Shown here piece by piece: positions 35,215 through 42,689 of a stretch of DNA of 64,000 bases. Position 1 is the stretch's first letter. Every line of letters starts with the position of its first letter. The position numbers and the translations under genes are program-made. The notes beneath the pieces are model-generated. The model did not search any database, was not told the origin of the DNA, and saw only the letters and a program-made list of their open reading frames with translations. The stretch lies in the NCBI RefSeq assembly GCF_003026815.1, contig NZ_PYOG01000016.1, positions 1-64,000 on the forward strand. Direction: 5' to 3'. Source of the stretch: Photobacterium damselae (GTDB taxonomy: Bacteria > Pseudomonadota > Gammaproteobacteria > Enterobacterales > Vibrionaceae).

Positions 35215-37491
35215 TTATTTTTTCGATTCTAATTCGTGATCTGCATTCCATTTGATTTCGCCAACGTAACTGGTTTGAACTTTGACTAAACCATTTTTGA
35301 TAGCTTGAATGCAGGCAATGCGAATATTGTCACAAGCAAAACTAGCCGCCGGTGCCGCATCAATCGCACTAAGGTGAACCCATTGACTACCAGGCTGTAA
35401 CTTACTATTTAAACGAGCTGTATTGGTGGCCATCAATAAAATATCGATAAGCTCTTGGTCATTAATTGCAGTGTAAGCTCTTGGTAAAAATGGATATTCT
35501 GCCATACCAATGCGAATGCTATTATCTAATCCATGCTGTTGTGCAAACTCATCAACCAGTTGCTGAATCGAATCTGCTAATGAATTTGGTTCACCGTTGA
35601 GACGTGAATTAGGTTCAATATATAAGAACATCGCATCGGAGAAGTGGTAAACCCGAGCAGGTTCACAAACTTGTTGTTGCAAGTAATCACCAAACTTACG
35701 CTCAATCTCAAGGCCAAATTGGTAGCCACGCTCCAGATAAATATGTTTTAAAAATGGCACTTCAAATAGAGCAAAACGGAGGCGATCACTCAACGGTTCA
35801 TTGATGATCTCGCCAAGATGCCATTGCTCAAAGTTAGCACTACTCTGTTGTAAAGAGTTAGGTAGTCGTGCATTGAGCATGCGTAAATTACGTAAGCCAC
35901 TGCGAGGATGAGTGTAAAATTCACTACGCAAACGGGTTAAACGGCTTTGTAACTGTTTAGAAATCTTGTGACGACGAGCCAGCAAGAGCAAGGTGAAAAT
36001 AAACAGCGCCAGCATTGCTAAGCTAACTTTTTGCTGCTTATAGAGCGCCGTTTGACTCTCAAATTGTTGCCGTTCCATCTCTTCTAAACGAAGGGAGCGC
36101 TCTAACATGCGTTGTTGTTGTTTAAACACCTCTACATTGCTACGAACTTGGCTTTTTTGTTGGGCGGCAAAGAGCTGTTCATAACGACGTTGGCTAAGTA
36201 ACGCATTGTAATAATCATTTTGTTTTTCAAACGCTTCAGAGAGAAGTGATTCGCCATCAAGTTGCAAATTCACTTTACCAATGCGGCTAGCAGCAATTAA
36301 TCCAGATTGAAGGTGAGTGATGGCTTGATCACTATTGCCTTCAGCAAGATCGAGTTGACCTTGAATAATTTGCGACTCTGCGAGAATGGTTTCATTACCA
36401 GTCTGTTGAGCTAGCTTTCGAGCTTGGGTTAGGTACTGATCTGCTTTGTCGTAGTTATACAAATGCAGGTATACACGGGCAATATTCAGGCGCAGACGTG
36501 CTGAACGTGTATAGTGTAACATCTGATTTTCTTGGTCTAACGCATTAAAATAGTGAACGAGGGCTAGGTTGTAGCGCCCTTCTTTTTCATAAATTGAGGC
36601 TATAAGCGTTAAGGTTTTTGCTAACATCTGGCTGCGTTTATAGCGTTCAAAAAAATCACCAGCTTGAGTCGCGTGCTCTAATGCTTTGTCATACACTTTA
36701 CGTTCTTCAAACAGAAGGGCTAAGTGATAATTTGCAAGAGCAATTTTGGCACTATTTTCTTTTTCAACCGCAAGCCAATAACCACTCAATAGTCGATCCA
36801 GAGCCAAATCATAGTGATGATGCAGTAAATAGTGCTGACCAACAGTAAGTTGATAGTTAATCAGTTCTACTTGGTCATCTATTGAGACTAAATAACGTTT
36901 GGCTTTTAAGAACAGCTTTGTTGCTTTGTCATCATCACCTAATTGAGATTCGATGATCGCACGTTGCATTAAAGATTCATATTGCAGGTATTTAACCTGT
37001 TTGGTCATCTTTAATTGTTCAGAATGGCTAATATCTTGATCAATACCATCTAGCATTTTAAGCGCGATAGCACTATTTCGTAAGTTCACCCAGTAAAATT
37101 TAGCTTGAAGCAAACGACTTTCAAAAACCGAGTAGGTTAAGCCATTTTTTTCCGCCATTTTTTCCGCTTCTTTGATTCGACTGATCGCTTTTTGCGGCTG
37201 GTTTAGTTCAGAATAAGCTTGAGCCTCGATTTGAATGGCATTGATGGTATTTAGAGGGGTTCGAATAGTGTGGTCGACTTCATTATTGGTATGAACACGA
37301 GACTGCTCACTTGGCTCACTAAGACGGCGTTGCGATAAATACCGTTTAGTAATGACAAGAGACTGTTCTGGGTTGGTTTGCAGAAGATCGCTGGCTTCGC
37401 CTAAAATTGGCGTAGAGTAAAGTTTAGCCTGAGTTGAAAAAGACAAAGAGGACAGAAGTAAACCAGTTAGAACCCAGCGACGCAGCTTCAT
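35215..37491 (-). CDS. TPR membrane protein with degenerate GGDEF-like C-terminus
   Basis: A 758-residue protein: signal peptide (MKLRRWVLTGLLLSSLSFSTQA), a large periplasmic region of tetratricopeptide repeats (about 60-440), a coiled coil, a transmembrane helix at about 490-508 (VSLAMLALFIFTLLLLARR), and a cytoplasmic region with the outline of a GGDEF domain. In place of GGDEF it reads HFSDAMFLYIEP, so cyclase activity is unlikely. It could sense periplasmic or partner signals and relay them. It may partner the next gene, which encodes a GGDEF-domain protein. Confidence 0.78.
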   Translation of the reverse strand: MKLRRWVLTGLLLSSLSFSTQAKLYSTPILGEASDLLQTNPEQSLVITKRYLSQRRLSEPSEQSRVHTNNEVDHTIRTPLNTINAIQIEAQAYSELNQPQKAISRIKEAEKMAEKNGLTYSVFESRLLQAKFYWVNLRNSAIALKMLDGIDQDISHSEQLKMTKQVKYLQYESLMQRAIIESQLGDDDKATKLFLKAKRYLVSIDDQVELINYQLTVGQHYLLHHHYDLALDRLLSGYWLAVEKENSAKIALANYHLALLFEERKVYDKALEHATQAGDFFERYKRSQMLAKTLTLIASIYEKEGRYNLALVHYFNALDQENQMLHYTRSARLRLNIARVYLHLYNYDKADQYLTQARKLAQQTGNETILAESQIIQGQLDLAEGNSDQAITHLQSGLIAASRIGKVNLQLDGESLLSEAFEKQNDYYNALLSQRRYEQLFAAQQKSQVRSNVEVFKQQQRMLERSLRLEEMERQQFESQTALYKQQKVSLAMLALFIFTLLLLARRHKISKQLQSRLTRLRSEFYTHPRSGLRNLRMLNARLPNSLQQSSANFEQWHLGEIINEPLSDRLRFALFEVPFLKHIYLERGYQFGLEIERKFGDYLQQQVCEPARVYHFSDAMFLYIEPNSRLNGEPNSLADSIQQLVDEFAQQHGLDNSIRIGMAEYPFLPRAYTAINDQELIDILLMATNTARLNSKLQPGSQWVHLSAIDAAPAASFACDNIRIACIQAIKNGLVKVQTSYVGEIKWNADHELESKK

Positions 37492-37548
37492 TTTTTTATT
37501 CGTACCACAAAAAAAACAGACGTCTAATATTACTGGCTTGGAAAGGTA

Positions 37549-37579
37549 AGTCCAGCAAAGAGGGCATTTTTGCTGGACT
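37549..37579. repeat. 11-bp perfect inverted repeat between queF and TPR gene
   Basis: AGTCCAGCAAA (37549-37559) / TTTGCTGGACT (37569-37579), with a 9-nt loop. It would form a strong hairpin on either strand but has no T-run, so it may be a processing or regulatory hairpin rather than a simple terminator. Confidence 0.75.
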
Positions 37580-37609
37580 AATTATCTAAATAGCTAGATT
37601 TATCTAATT

Positions 37610-38458
37610 TTATTGGCGAGCCATACGGAAATTATTGCTTGGTGTTTTGCCCTGGTTTGTACGATATGGATTAATGTCTAGACCACCACGACGAGTATAA
37701 CGTGCATAAACCGTCAATAGTTCAGGTTGGCAGTACTTCATAATGTCGGTGAAGATACGTTCAACGCACTGTTCGTGAAACTCATTATGGTTACGGAATG
37801 AAATAATATAACGCAATAATTTTTCACGATTGATACGTTTCCCTTTGTAGGAAATACGTACGCTGCCCCAGTCTGGTTGGCTAGTGATCAGGCAGTTTGA
37901 TTTTAGCAAATTACTGTTTAGTTCTTCGGTAACAATCTCATCATCTATCGCATCTTCAAGATATGCTGGATTAAATTGGTAATCATCAATTTCGATATCT
38001 TGATCATCAATATTGTGTCCAGTGAAAGCGACGATTTGTTCTTCAGTAAAATCACTCAGCGGTTGAATCGTTACATCAACGTCTTGACCTGCACAAGCTG
38101 AAAGATCAATTTGTAGTACATCAGCTACTTCTTGCCAGCTAGCGAAACGTGTTTGATTTAAACTGTTTAGGTAAAGTTTAAATGACTTTGATTCGATTAG
38201 GTTTGGACTTGATGCTGGTAGACGTACTTCACCAATCGCCACTTGAGGAAGTCCTTTGCTGTTTAGCCAAGACAGTTCATACAACGTCCAAATATCATAA
38301 CCTGTGAAAGGTAGGTTATCGTCAGTAATATGGAGATCATTGCGATTTAAACTGCGAGGAACAGGTTGCAGTAGCGAAGGGTCATACTGATCTTTATACT
38401 CGGTTTTTTGACCTAAGGTTAAACCGGCTAATTCTTTAGCGCCTTGATATTTACTCAT
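37610..38458 (-). CDS. queF: 7-cyano-7-deazaguanine reductase (NADPH)
   Basis: Reduces preQ0 to preQ1 in queuosine synthesis. At 282 residues it is the long, YqcD-type QueF. The catalytic Cys189 and Asp196 are in [14 protein letters not shown], and [12 protein letters not shown]-like residues ([12 protein letters not shown]) bind substrate. It is divergent from syd and flanked on both sides by inverted repeats. No preQ1 riboswitch was recognised upstream. Confidence 0.95.
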   Translation of the reverse strand: MSKYQGAKELAGLTLGQKTEYKDQYDPSLLQPVPRSLNRNDLHITDDNLPFTGYDIWTLYELSWLNSKGLPQVAIGEVRLPASSPNLIESKSFKLYLNSLNQTRFASWQEVADVLQIDLSACAGQDVDVTIQPLSDFTEEQIVAFTGHNIDDQDIEIDDYQFNPAYLEDAIDDEIVTEELNSNLLKSNCLITSQPDWGSVRISYKGKRINREKLLRYIISFRNHNEFHEQCVERIFTDIMKYCQPELLTVYARYTRRGGLDINPYRTNQGKTPSNNFRMARQ

Positions 38459-38490
38459 ACTGTCTATGACACTCTTGGATTAGAATAGGA

Positions 38491-38548
38491 AAACGACTCA
38501 ACTCAATACTTAGTGATGAACAACAATAGGTATTGAGTTGAACCGTTT
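38491..38548. repeat. long imperfect inverted repeat in queF-syd divergent region
   Basis: A 12-bp perfect pair, TCAACTCAATAC (38498-38509) / GTATTGAGTTGA (38530-38541). After a 2-bp mismatch it extends to AAACG (38491-38495) / CGTTT (38544-38548), around a 20-nt loop. It lies 33 bp before the queF start and 42 bp before syd, so it may be a regulator site or a leader hairpin. Confidence 0.8.
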
Positions 38549-38590
38549 ATGGTTTACCTAAAGTTTACTGAATCTTTTTAGAGGTTGCGA

Positions 38591-39145
38591 ATGAATCATC
38601 CTGTTAGTCGAGCTTTATCTGACTTTTCTTCTCGTTTTTTACAAACATGGTGTGATGCAGATCTCGGTTTGCCAAAAAGTGAGGATCTGATTGGTTTAGA
38701 TTCGCCATGTGTTGTCGAAGAAAATTCACACTGGGTGAGTTGGAAACCGGTTCAACATCAAACTATACAGCCATTATCTGCGGTAGAGCGAGGTATCGAA
38801 TTACGTTTACATGAAGATATTGTTGCGTTTTATGGCTCACAGTTTAGTGGTGATATGAGTGCTTGTTTTGGTGAGTTAGAGCTTGATCTGCTGCAAGTAT
38901 TTTGTGAAGCAGATGCTAAGCGCTTACAAGAAAATATTTTAGGCCATTTAGTCACACAGCGTCGTCTTAAATTAAAACCGACTGTTTTTATTGCTACTGT
39001 TGAGGATGAATCTAAGGTCATTTCGATTTGTAATCTGACCGGACAAGTTGTGCTAGAGACATTAGGTAAACTCGATCATCAAGTGTTGGCTGCTGATGTA
39101 GAGCATTTCTTGACTCAGTTACAACCCATTGTACGTGAGGTATAG
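38591..39145 (+). CDS. syd: SecY-interacting protein Syd
   Basis: A 184-residue soluble protein related to E. coli Syd, which binds SecY and checks the SecYEG translocon. ALSDFSSRFLQTWCDADLGLPKSEDLIG and ELRLHEDIVAFYGSQFSGDM are conserved. The ATG at 38591 has GAGGT 6 nt before it; the in-frame TTG at 38585 is less likely. Syd and CsrB are neighbours in E. coli too. The next gene starts 2 bp after the stop. Confidence 0.92.
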   Translation: MNHPVSRALSDFSSRFLQTWCDADLGLPKSEDLIGLDSPCVVEENSHWVSWKPVQHQTIQPLSAVERGIELRLHEDIVAFYGSQFSGDMSACFGELELDLLQVFCEADAKRLQENILGHLVTQRRLKLKPTVFIATVEDESKVISICNLTGQVVLETLGKLDHQVLAADVEHFLTQLQPIVREV

Positions 39146-39147
39146 CT

Positions 39148-39921
39148 GTGTACGTTGTTGAACTGAGTTTTGAATGCTTTACTGATACCACTATTTCTGC
39201 CGTTGATGGCGCTATTAATGGATTAATGGATGCTTTTCGCTACAATGGACAAGTCATTGGACGTGAGTTTCCCGCCATAATTGATGATGCTATCTTTCGT
39301 GTCCGTGCCGTTTGTCCTGAAAAAGAGAGTTTGCACCCTCAATTTCATAGTCCGCAAGTTAGCGCTCGATTAGATAAATTAGCCGCTGCTGGTTTATTAA
39401 CGCCAAAGATTAAAATACTGGGTCGAGATCTCAATTCAGAAGCGGTAGCTGAAGATTTCCAACCTAGCTGGCAAGTGCTTTATACCACCTATGTTCATAC
39501 ATGTTCGCCTCTACGATGTGGGGAAACATTGATGCCTATTCCTCTTTACCGTTTAGGAAAAACGCTAGAAGGGGATCATAAAACGGCAGTGAAATGGCAA
39601 ACAGAATGGCAAGCTTGTGATGAAATTCAAATGGCAGGCAGTAGCCAGGTAGAGCAAGCGGTGGTTCATGAGATCCGAGATATTGATAGTGATCTTTTTC
39701 AACGCGGTATGATGCTACGTAGTCAGATCGAAACCTTAAGTGAAGTTCCTACTTACTATTATCAATATCAAGTGGGCGGTGAGTCGCTTGAGCAAGAACG
39801 GCTGCGTTTATGCCCAAGCTGTGGTGGCCAATGGTTTGTGGGGGAGGCTATCCACGGAATTTTCCATTTTAAGTGTGACCAATGCCGAATTGTCTCGAAC
39901 ATTTCTTGGGAATTTATTTAG
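39148..39921 (+). CDS. DUF2310 zinc-ribbon protein
   Basis: A 257-residue protein whose C-terminus has a four-cysteine zinc ribbon: CPSCGG near 222 and CDQC near 245. The rest is the DUF2310 region (CPEKESLHPQFHS; LYTTYVHTCSPLRCG; PLYRLG). Function unknown; it may bind nucleic acid. The start is GTG at 39148, with GAGGT 6 nt upstream, two bases after syd. Vibrionaceae often keep this gene beside syd. Confidence 0.82.
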   Translation: MYVVELSFECFTDTTISAVDGAINGLMDAFRYNGQVIGREFPAIIDDAIFRVRAVCPEKESLHPQFHSPQVSARLDKLAAAGLLTPKIKILGRDLNSEAVAEDFQPSWQVLYTTYVHTCSPLRCGETLMPIPLYRLGKTLEGDHKTAVKWQTEWQACDEIQMAGSSQVEQAVVHEIRDIDSDLFQRGMMLRSQIETLSEVPTYYYQYQVGGESLEQERLRLCPSCGGQWFVGEAIHGIFHFKCDQCRIVSNISWEFI

Positions 39922-39949
39922 TTCTCGAAATCTGAATTTGCCTTTCTTA

Positions 39950-40216
39950 CTATTCAAGTTGCGATAAACGTTGTGTCAATATCGCAACTTGCTGCTCTAA
40001 CTGTTCGATTCTTTGCTCTAAGCTGATCTCTCTTTTATGTTCGGTAATCTTGGGTACTTTTGCGTTCTTTTTCCAACTTTGCAGTGCTTGAATAATTATG
40101 GGCATTGGAACATTTTGCGCCAGACGTGCCTTCACAAGAGCCACACTTGGTTGCTTTCCCTCTGACACTAAAGATTGAATAGCTTGTTGCAAGTCTTGGC
40201 TTATAGCGGATGTCAT
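39950..40216 (-). CDS. small coiled-coil protein, unknown
   Basis: An 88-residue protein: an N-terminal HTH-like stretch (QDLQQAIQSLVSEGKQPSVALVKARLAQNVPMPIIIQALQSWKK) reminiscent of small DNA-binding plasmid-type regulators, then a coiled coil (RIEQLEQQVAILTQRLSQLE). I do not assign a family. The ATG at 40214-40216 is chosen because AGGA precedes it by 11 nt; the frame stays open upstream into the DUF2789 gene. The two genes form a small minus-strand unit upstream of the convergent zinc-ribbon gene. Confidence 0.72.
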   Translation of the reverse strand: MTSAISQDLQQAIQSLVSEGKQPSVALVKARLAQNVPMPIIIQALQSWKKNAKVPKITEHKREISLEQRIEQLEQQVAILTQRLSQLE

Positions 40217-40232
40217 AACTTTTTTGATCCTA

Positions 40233-40463
40233 TTATTTTCTAAGTAATGCATCTAACTGGTCGATCACTTCGCACCAGTCGGCATCTTGTTCTTGAGCTT
40301 CTTTGATAAATCTTTTTTGGGCTGGATGCAAGAAAGAAGCATCACTCAATTGTTCAGAGGCTGATAGGTGATGTGTAGCGATAAACTCTTCAATAAATTC
40401 TTGGGAACTTTGCATTCCTAACTGTTTGAATAAATGCGAAATATCATGGCTGAATGGCTCCAT
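40233..40463 (-). CDS. DUF2789 family protein
   Basis: A 76-residue protein. MEPFSHDISHLFKQLG, then EEFIATHHL and FIKEAQEQDADWCEVIDQLDALL, are the DUF2789 signature. Its function is unknown. It is followed closely by the coiled-coil gene and stands next to the CsrB cluster, but transcribed away from it. Confidence 0.85.
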   Translation of the reverse strand: MEPFSHDISHLFKQLGMQSSQEFIEEFIATHHLSASEQLSDASFLHPAQKRFIKEAQEQDADWCEVIDQLDALLRK

Positions 40464-40554
40464 AGTCTCATCCCCATATTGAGTATGTTGGTATTCTATT
40501 GAGTATAGATTCTTTTGTTAAAAATCATTCATAATGGGAAATATCTTTTCACCT

Positions 40555-40572
40555 TGTGCGAGATCTCTTACA
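40555..40572. promoter_or_regulatory. UvrY/VarA/GacA box upstream of csrB copy 1
   Basis: TGTGCGAGATCTCTTACA fits TGTAAG-N6-CTTACA with two mismatches in the left half. It lies about 170 bp before the RNA start, the same distance as at the other two copies. Confidence 0.72.
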
Positions 40573-40707
40573 AGAAAGTGAGAGATATTCACTCTATCTT
40601 GTCAGTGTAATCGACATCATTTTTATTATCTCTTTGATATTTAATGATTTAATTGTTTTTTGCGTAGTTATTCATTTATTGCGCAAAAATAATGTGAATT
40701 TAAACGC

Positions 40708-40735
40708 TTGTGATAAGTTATGAAAACGGTAATAT
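40708..40735 (+). promoter_or_regulatory. promoter of csrB copy 1
   Basis: -35 TTGTGA (40708-40713), 16-bp spacer, -10 TAATAT (40730-40735). Start expected near 40742. Copy 2 has the same -35 and spacing. Confidence 0.65.
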
Positions 40736-40741
40736 GAACCA

Positions 40742-41183
40742 TGTCGGAAGGGAACTGACAAACGGAACAGGAATTATCACCAAGGATTATGGTGAGTCTT
40801 AGGATGAGACATGGTGTACTAGGATGGTATATCAACAAGGACTGTGAAGGGATAACTACAGGATGTAGTAGCAGTAAATAGGATGTTTACTGGTCAGGAA
40901 GACAAAGGACAACTTCAGGAAGAAGTCAGGGAACACCTCTAGGATAGAGGCATAAAGGAACGCTTTAAGGATAAAGCAAGGGACACCTCCAGGACGGAGA
41001 ATGAGAGTCATAGCAGGAAGCGGTGACGGGTTAGGATGACCATAGGAACAACTTCAGGACGAAGTATAAAGGACAATTGCTGACGGATTACAGCAGTCAA
41101 AGGAATGATGCAGGGAGCACCATAGTAGCGGGAATGCTGCAAGTAAGACCTAAGGGGGCAACGAAAGTTGCCCCCGTTCTTTT
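40742..41183 (+). ncRNA. csrB1: CsrB-family regulatory RNA, copy 1
   Basis: An RNA of about 442 nt that should sequester the translation regulator CsrA. By eye it has about 30 GGA motifs, many in loops of small hairpins: ACTACAGGATGTAGT, CCTCTAGGATAGAGG, GCTTTAAGGATAAAGC, ACTTCAGGACGAAGT. It ends in GGGGGCAAC-GAAA-GTTGCCCCC plus T's (41154-41183). Its position after syd matches E. coli csrB. No open reading frame is present. The csrB1 name is my numbering. Confidence 0.93.
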
Positions 41184-41305
41184 ATTGGTTCTTCCCAACT
41201 TTTTTCTCTTCTCGTTATATCATCCCTTTCTAGTATAGATTCATTTTATTTTCATGGTGTTAGGCCATCTTTGGTTTGCTCTATTCTCTACTTCTCTGAT
41301 CGTCT

Positions 41306-41323
41306 TGTAAGAGATCTCTTACA
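41306..41323. promoter_or_regulatory. UvrY/VarA/GacA box upstream of csrB copy 2
   Basis: TGTAAGAGATCTCTTACA is a perfect 18-bp palindrome and a perfect match to the GacA-type box. It lies 169 bp before the expected RNA start. Confidence 0.85.
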
Positions 41324-41457
41324 AATCTGTAAGAGTTATGCTATTCGTTTTTGCGACAAATAGAATCATTGTTCTGTAACTCATTGTTTGTTCATATATT
41401 TATATTTTCTATTAATATTTGAATTGTATTTGCATGAATTTATGGTCATGTAATCGA

Positions 41458-41485
41458 TTGTGAGAACAGAAAATATCAGTATTAT
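41458..41485 (+). promoter_or_regulatory. promoter of csrB copy 2
   Basis: -35 TTGTGA (41458-41463), 16-bp spacer, -10 TATTAT (41480-41485), the same layout as copy 1. Confidence 0.65.
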
Positions 41486-41491
41486 TAACTC

Positions 41492-41902
41492 TGTCGAACG
41501 GATGGCGACACCAGTTGGAACTCTAAGGATTAGAGGAAGTAAGTTAGGATAGACTTGCTTTTAGGGACAGAGAGGAACACTGCTGGATGCAGACTGTAAA
41601 TAGGATGTTTACAGAAAAGGATTTAGTAGGACTGACATCAGGATGATGTGAATGGATAGCTTCAGGACGAAGTAAAGGGAATAGCCTAAGGATAGGTCAG
41701 GGACACCGCCACTGGATGGTCGAGAGAATTAAGCTTGGATGGCTTGATGGGTTAAGGAATAACCAAAGGACTACTCTAGGAAAGAGTTTAGGATTACGCT
41801 GGGATTAAGCAAGTCATGGATTGATAGCAGGGAGCACAGTAGTAGCTGGATTGCTGCGAGTAAGACCTAAGGGCGCAACGGATGTTGCGCCCGTTCTTTT
41901 TT
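41492..41902 (+). ncRNA. csrB2: CsrB-family regulatory RNA, copy 2
   Basis: About 411 nt with roughly 27 GGA motifs, many in hairpin loops (ACTCTAGGAAAGAGT; GTAAATAGGATGTTTAC; GGTTAAGGAATAACC). The sequence differs widely from copies 1 and 3 except for islands such as AATAGGATGTTTAC and the 3' end GTAAGACCTAAGGG. The terminator is GGGCGCAAC-GGAT-GTTGCGCCC plus T's (41871-41902), with compensating G/C changes in the stem relative to copy 1. Name is my numbering. Confidence 0.92.
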
Positions 41903-41914
41903 GTGGTATTTTTT

Positions 41915-41977
41915 CGCACCTCGCACCTCGCACCTCGCACCTCGCACCTCGCACCTCGCACCTCGCACCTCGCACCT
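41915..41977. repeat. 7-bp tandem repeat, nine units
   Basis: Nine perfect head-to-tail copies of CGCACCT directly after the csrB2 terminator. Heptamers cannot stay in a single frame unit, and the long open frames across it are repeat artefacts. Copy number likely varies between strains by slippage. Confidence 0.95.
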
Positions 41978-42247
41978 CTTTTAAAAATCATTACAAATCA
42001 TGCAATTAAACTTTAGATTTTTAGCTGCACATCTTGTGATGTATTTTATGCTGATCATCTTGTGCGATATCTCTTACAAGGTTGTGGGATATAGCGTTAT
42101 TTGTTATAGAAAATCAGTCATATATTAATTTTAATTTATTGTTTTATATGTATTTTTTGTTTCTATTTTTTTGTGGAAATAAACAGATGGCAAAACAATT
42201 CATTTTTACCTAATTCTTTTTTATTGGGTGTCGCGTATTATTAATCA
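41978..42247. other. csrB2-csrB3 spacer
   Basis: No gene; AT-rich, holding the regulatory box and promoter of copy 3. The -10 is TATTAT at 42236-42241; no clear -35 is seen at the distance used by copies 1 and 2. Confidence 0.55.
42061..42078. promoter_or_regulatory. UvrY/VarA/GacA box upstream of csrB copy 3
   Basis: TGTGCGATATCTCTTACA has two mismatches in the left half, like the copy 1 box. It lies 170 bp before the expected RNA start. Confidence 0.72.
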
Positions 42248-42689
42248 TGTCGGAAGGGAACTGACAAACGGAACAGGAATTATCACCAAGGATTAAGGTG
42301 AGTCTTAGGATGAGACATGATGTACTAGGATGGTATATCAACAAGGACTGTGAAGGGATAACTACAGGATGTAGTAGCAGTAAATAGGATGTTTACTGGT
42401 CAGGAAGACAAAGGACAACTTCAGGAAGAAGTCAGGGAACACCTCTAGGATAGGGGCATAAAGGAACGCTTTAAGGATAAAGCAAGGGACACCTCCAGGA
42501 TGGAGAATGAGAGTCATAGCAGGAAGCGGTGACGGGTTAGGATGACCATAGGAACAACTTCAGGACGAAGTATAAAGGACAGTTGCTGACGGATTACAGC
42601 AGTCAAAGGAATGATGCAGGGAGCTCCATAGTAGCGGGAATGCTGCGAGTAAGACCTAAGGGGGCAACGAAAGTTGCCCCCGTTCTTTT
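42248..42689 (+). ncRNA. csrB3: CsrB-family regulatory RNA, copy 3
   Basis: About 442 nt, aligned to copy 1 without a gap (constant offset of 1506 bp) and with seven base differences that I could see. The match begins at about CATGTCGG and ends just past the terminator (TTATTGGTT); the promoters beyond do not match. Terminator GGGGGCAAC-GAAA-GTTGCCCCC at 42660-42681. The T-run overlaps the stop codon of the convergent norB gene. Name is my numbering. Confidence 0.93.

Larger units (their letters stand above)
41184..41491. other. csrB1-csrB2 spacer
   Basis: No gene; carries the regulatory box of copy 2 and its promoter. AGTATAGATTC here (about 41234) also occurs upstream of copy 1 (about 40501), a sign that promoter and gene were duplicated together. 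Confidence 0.6.

Noticed and set aside
41794-42009. Open frames on both strands across the heptamer repeat as genes
   Set aside because: They arise from the 7-bp repeat, have no ribosome site and overlap the csrB2 RNA.
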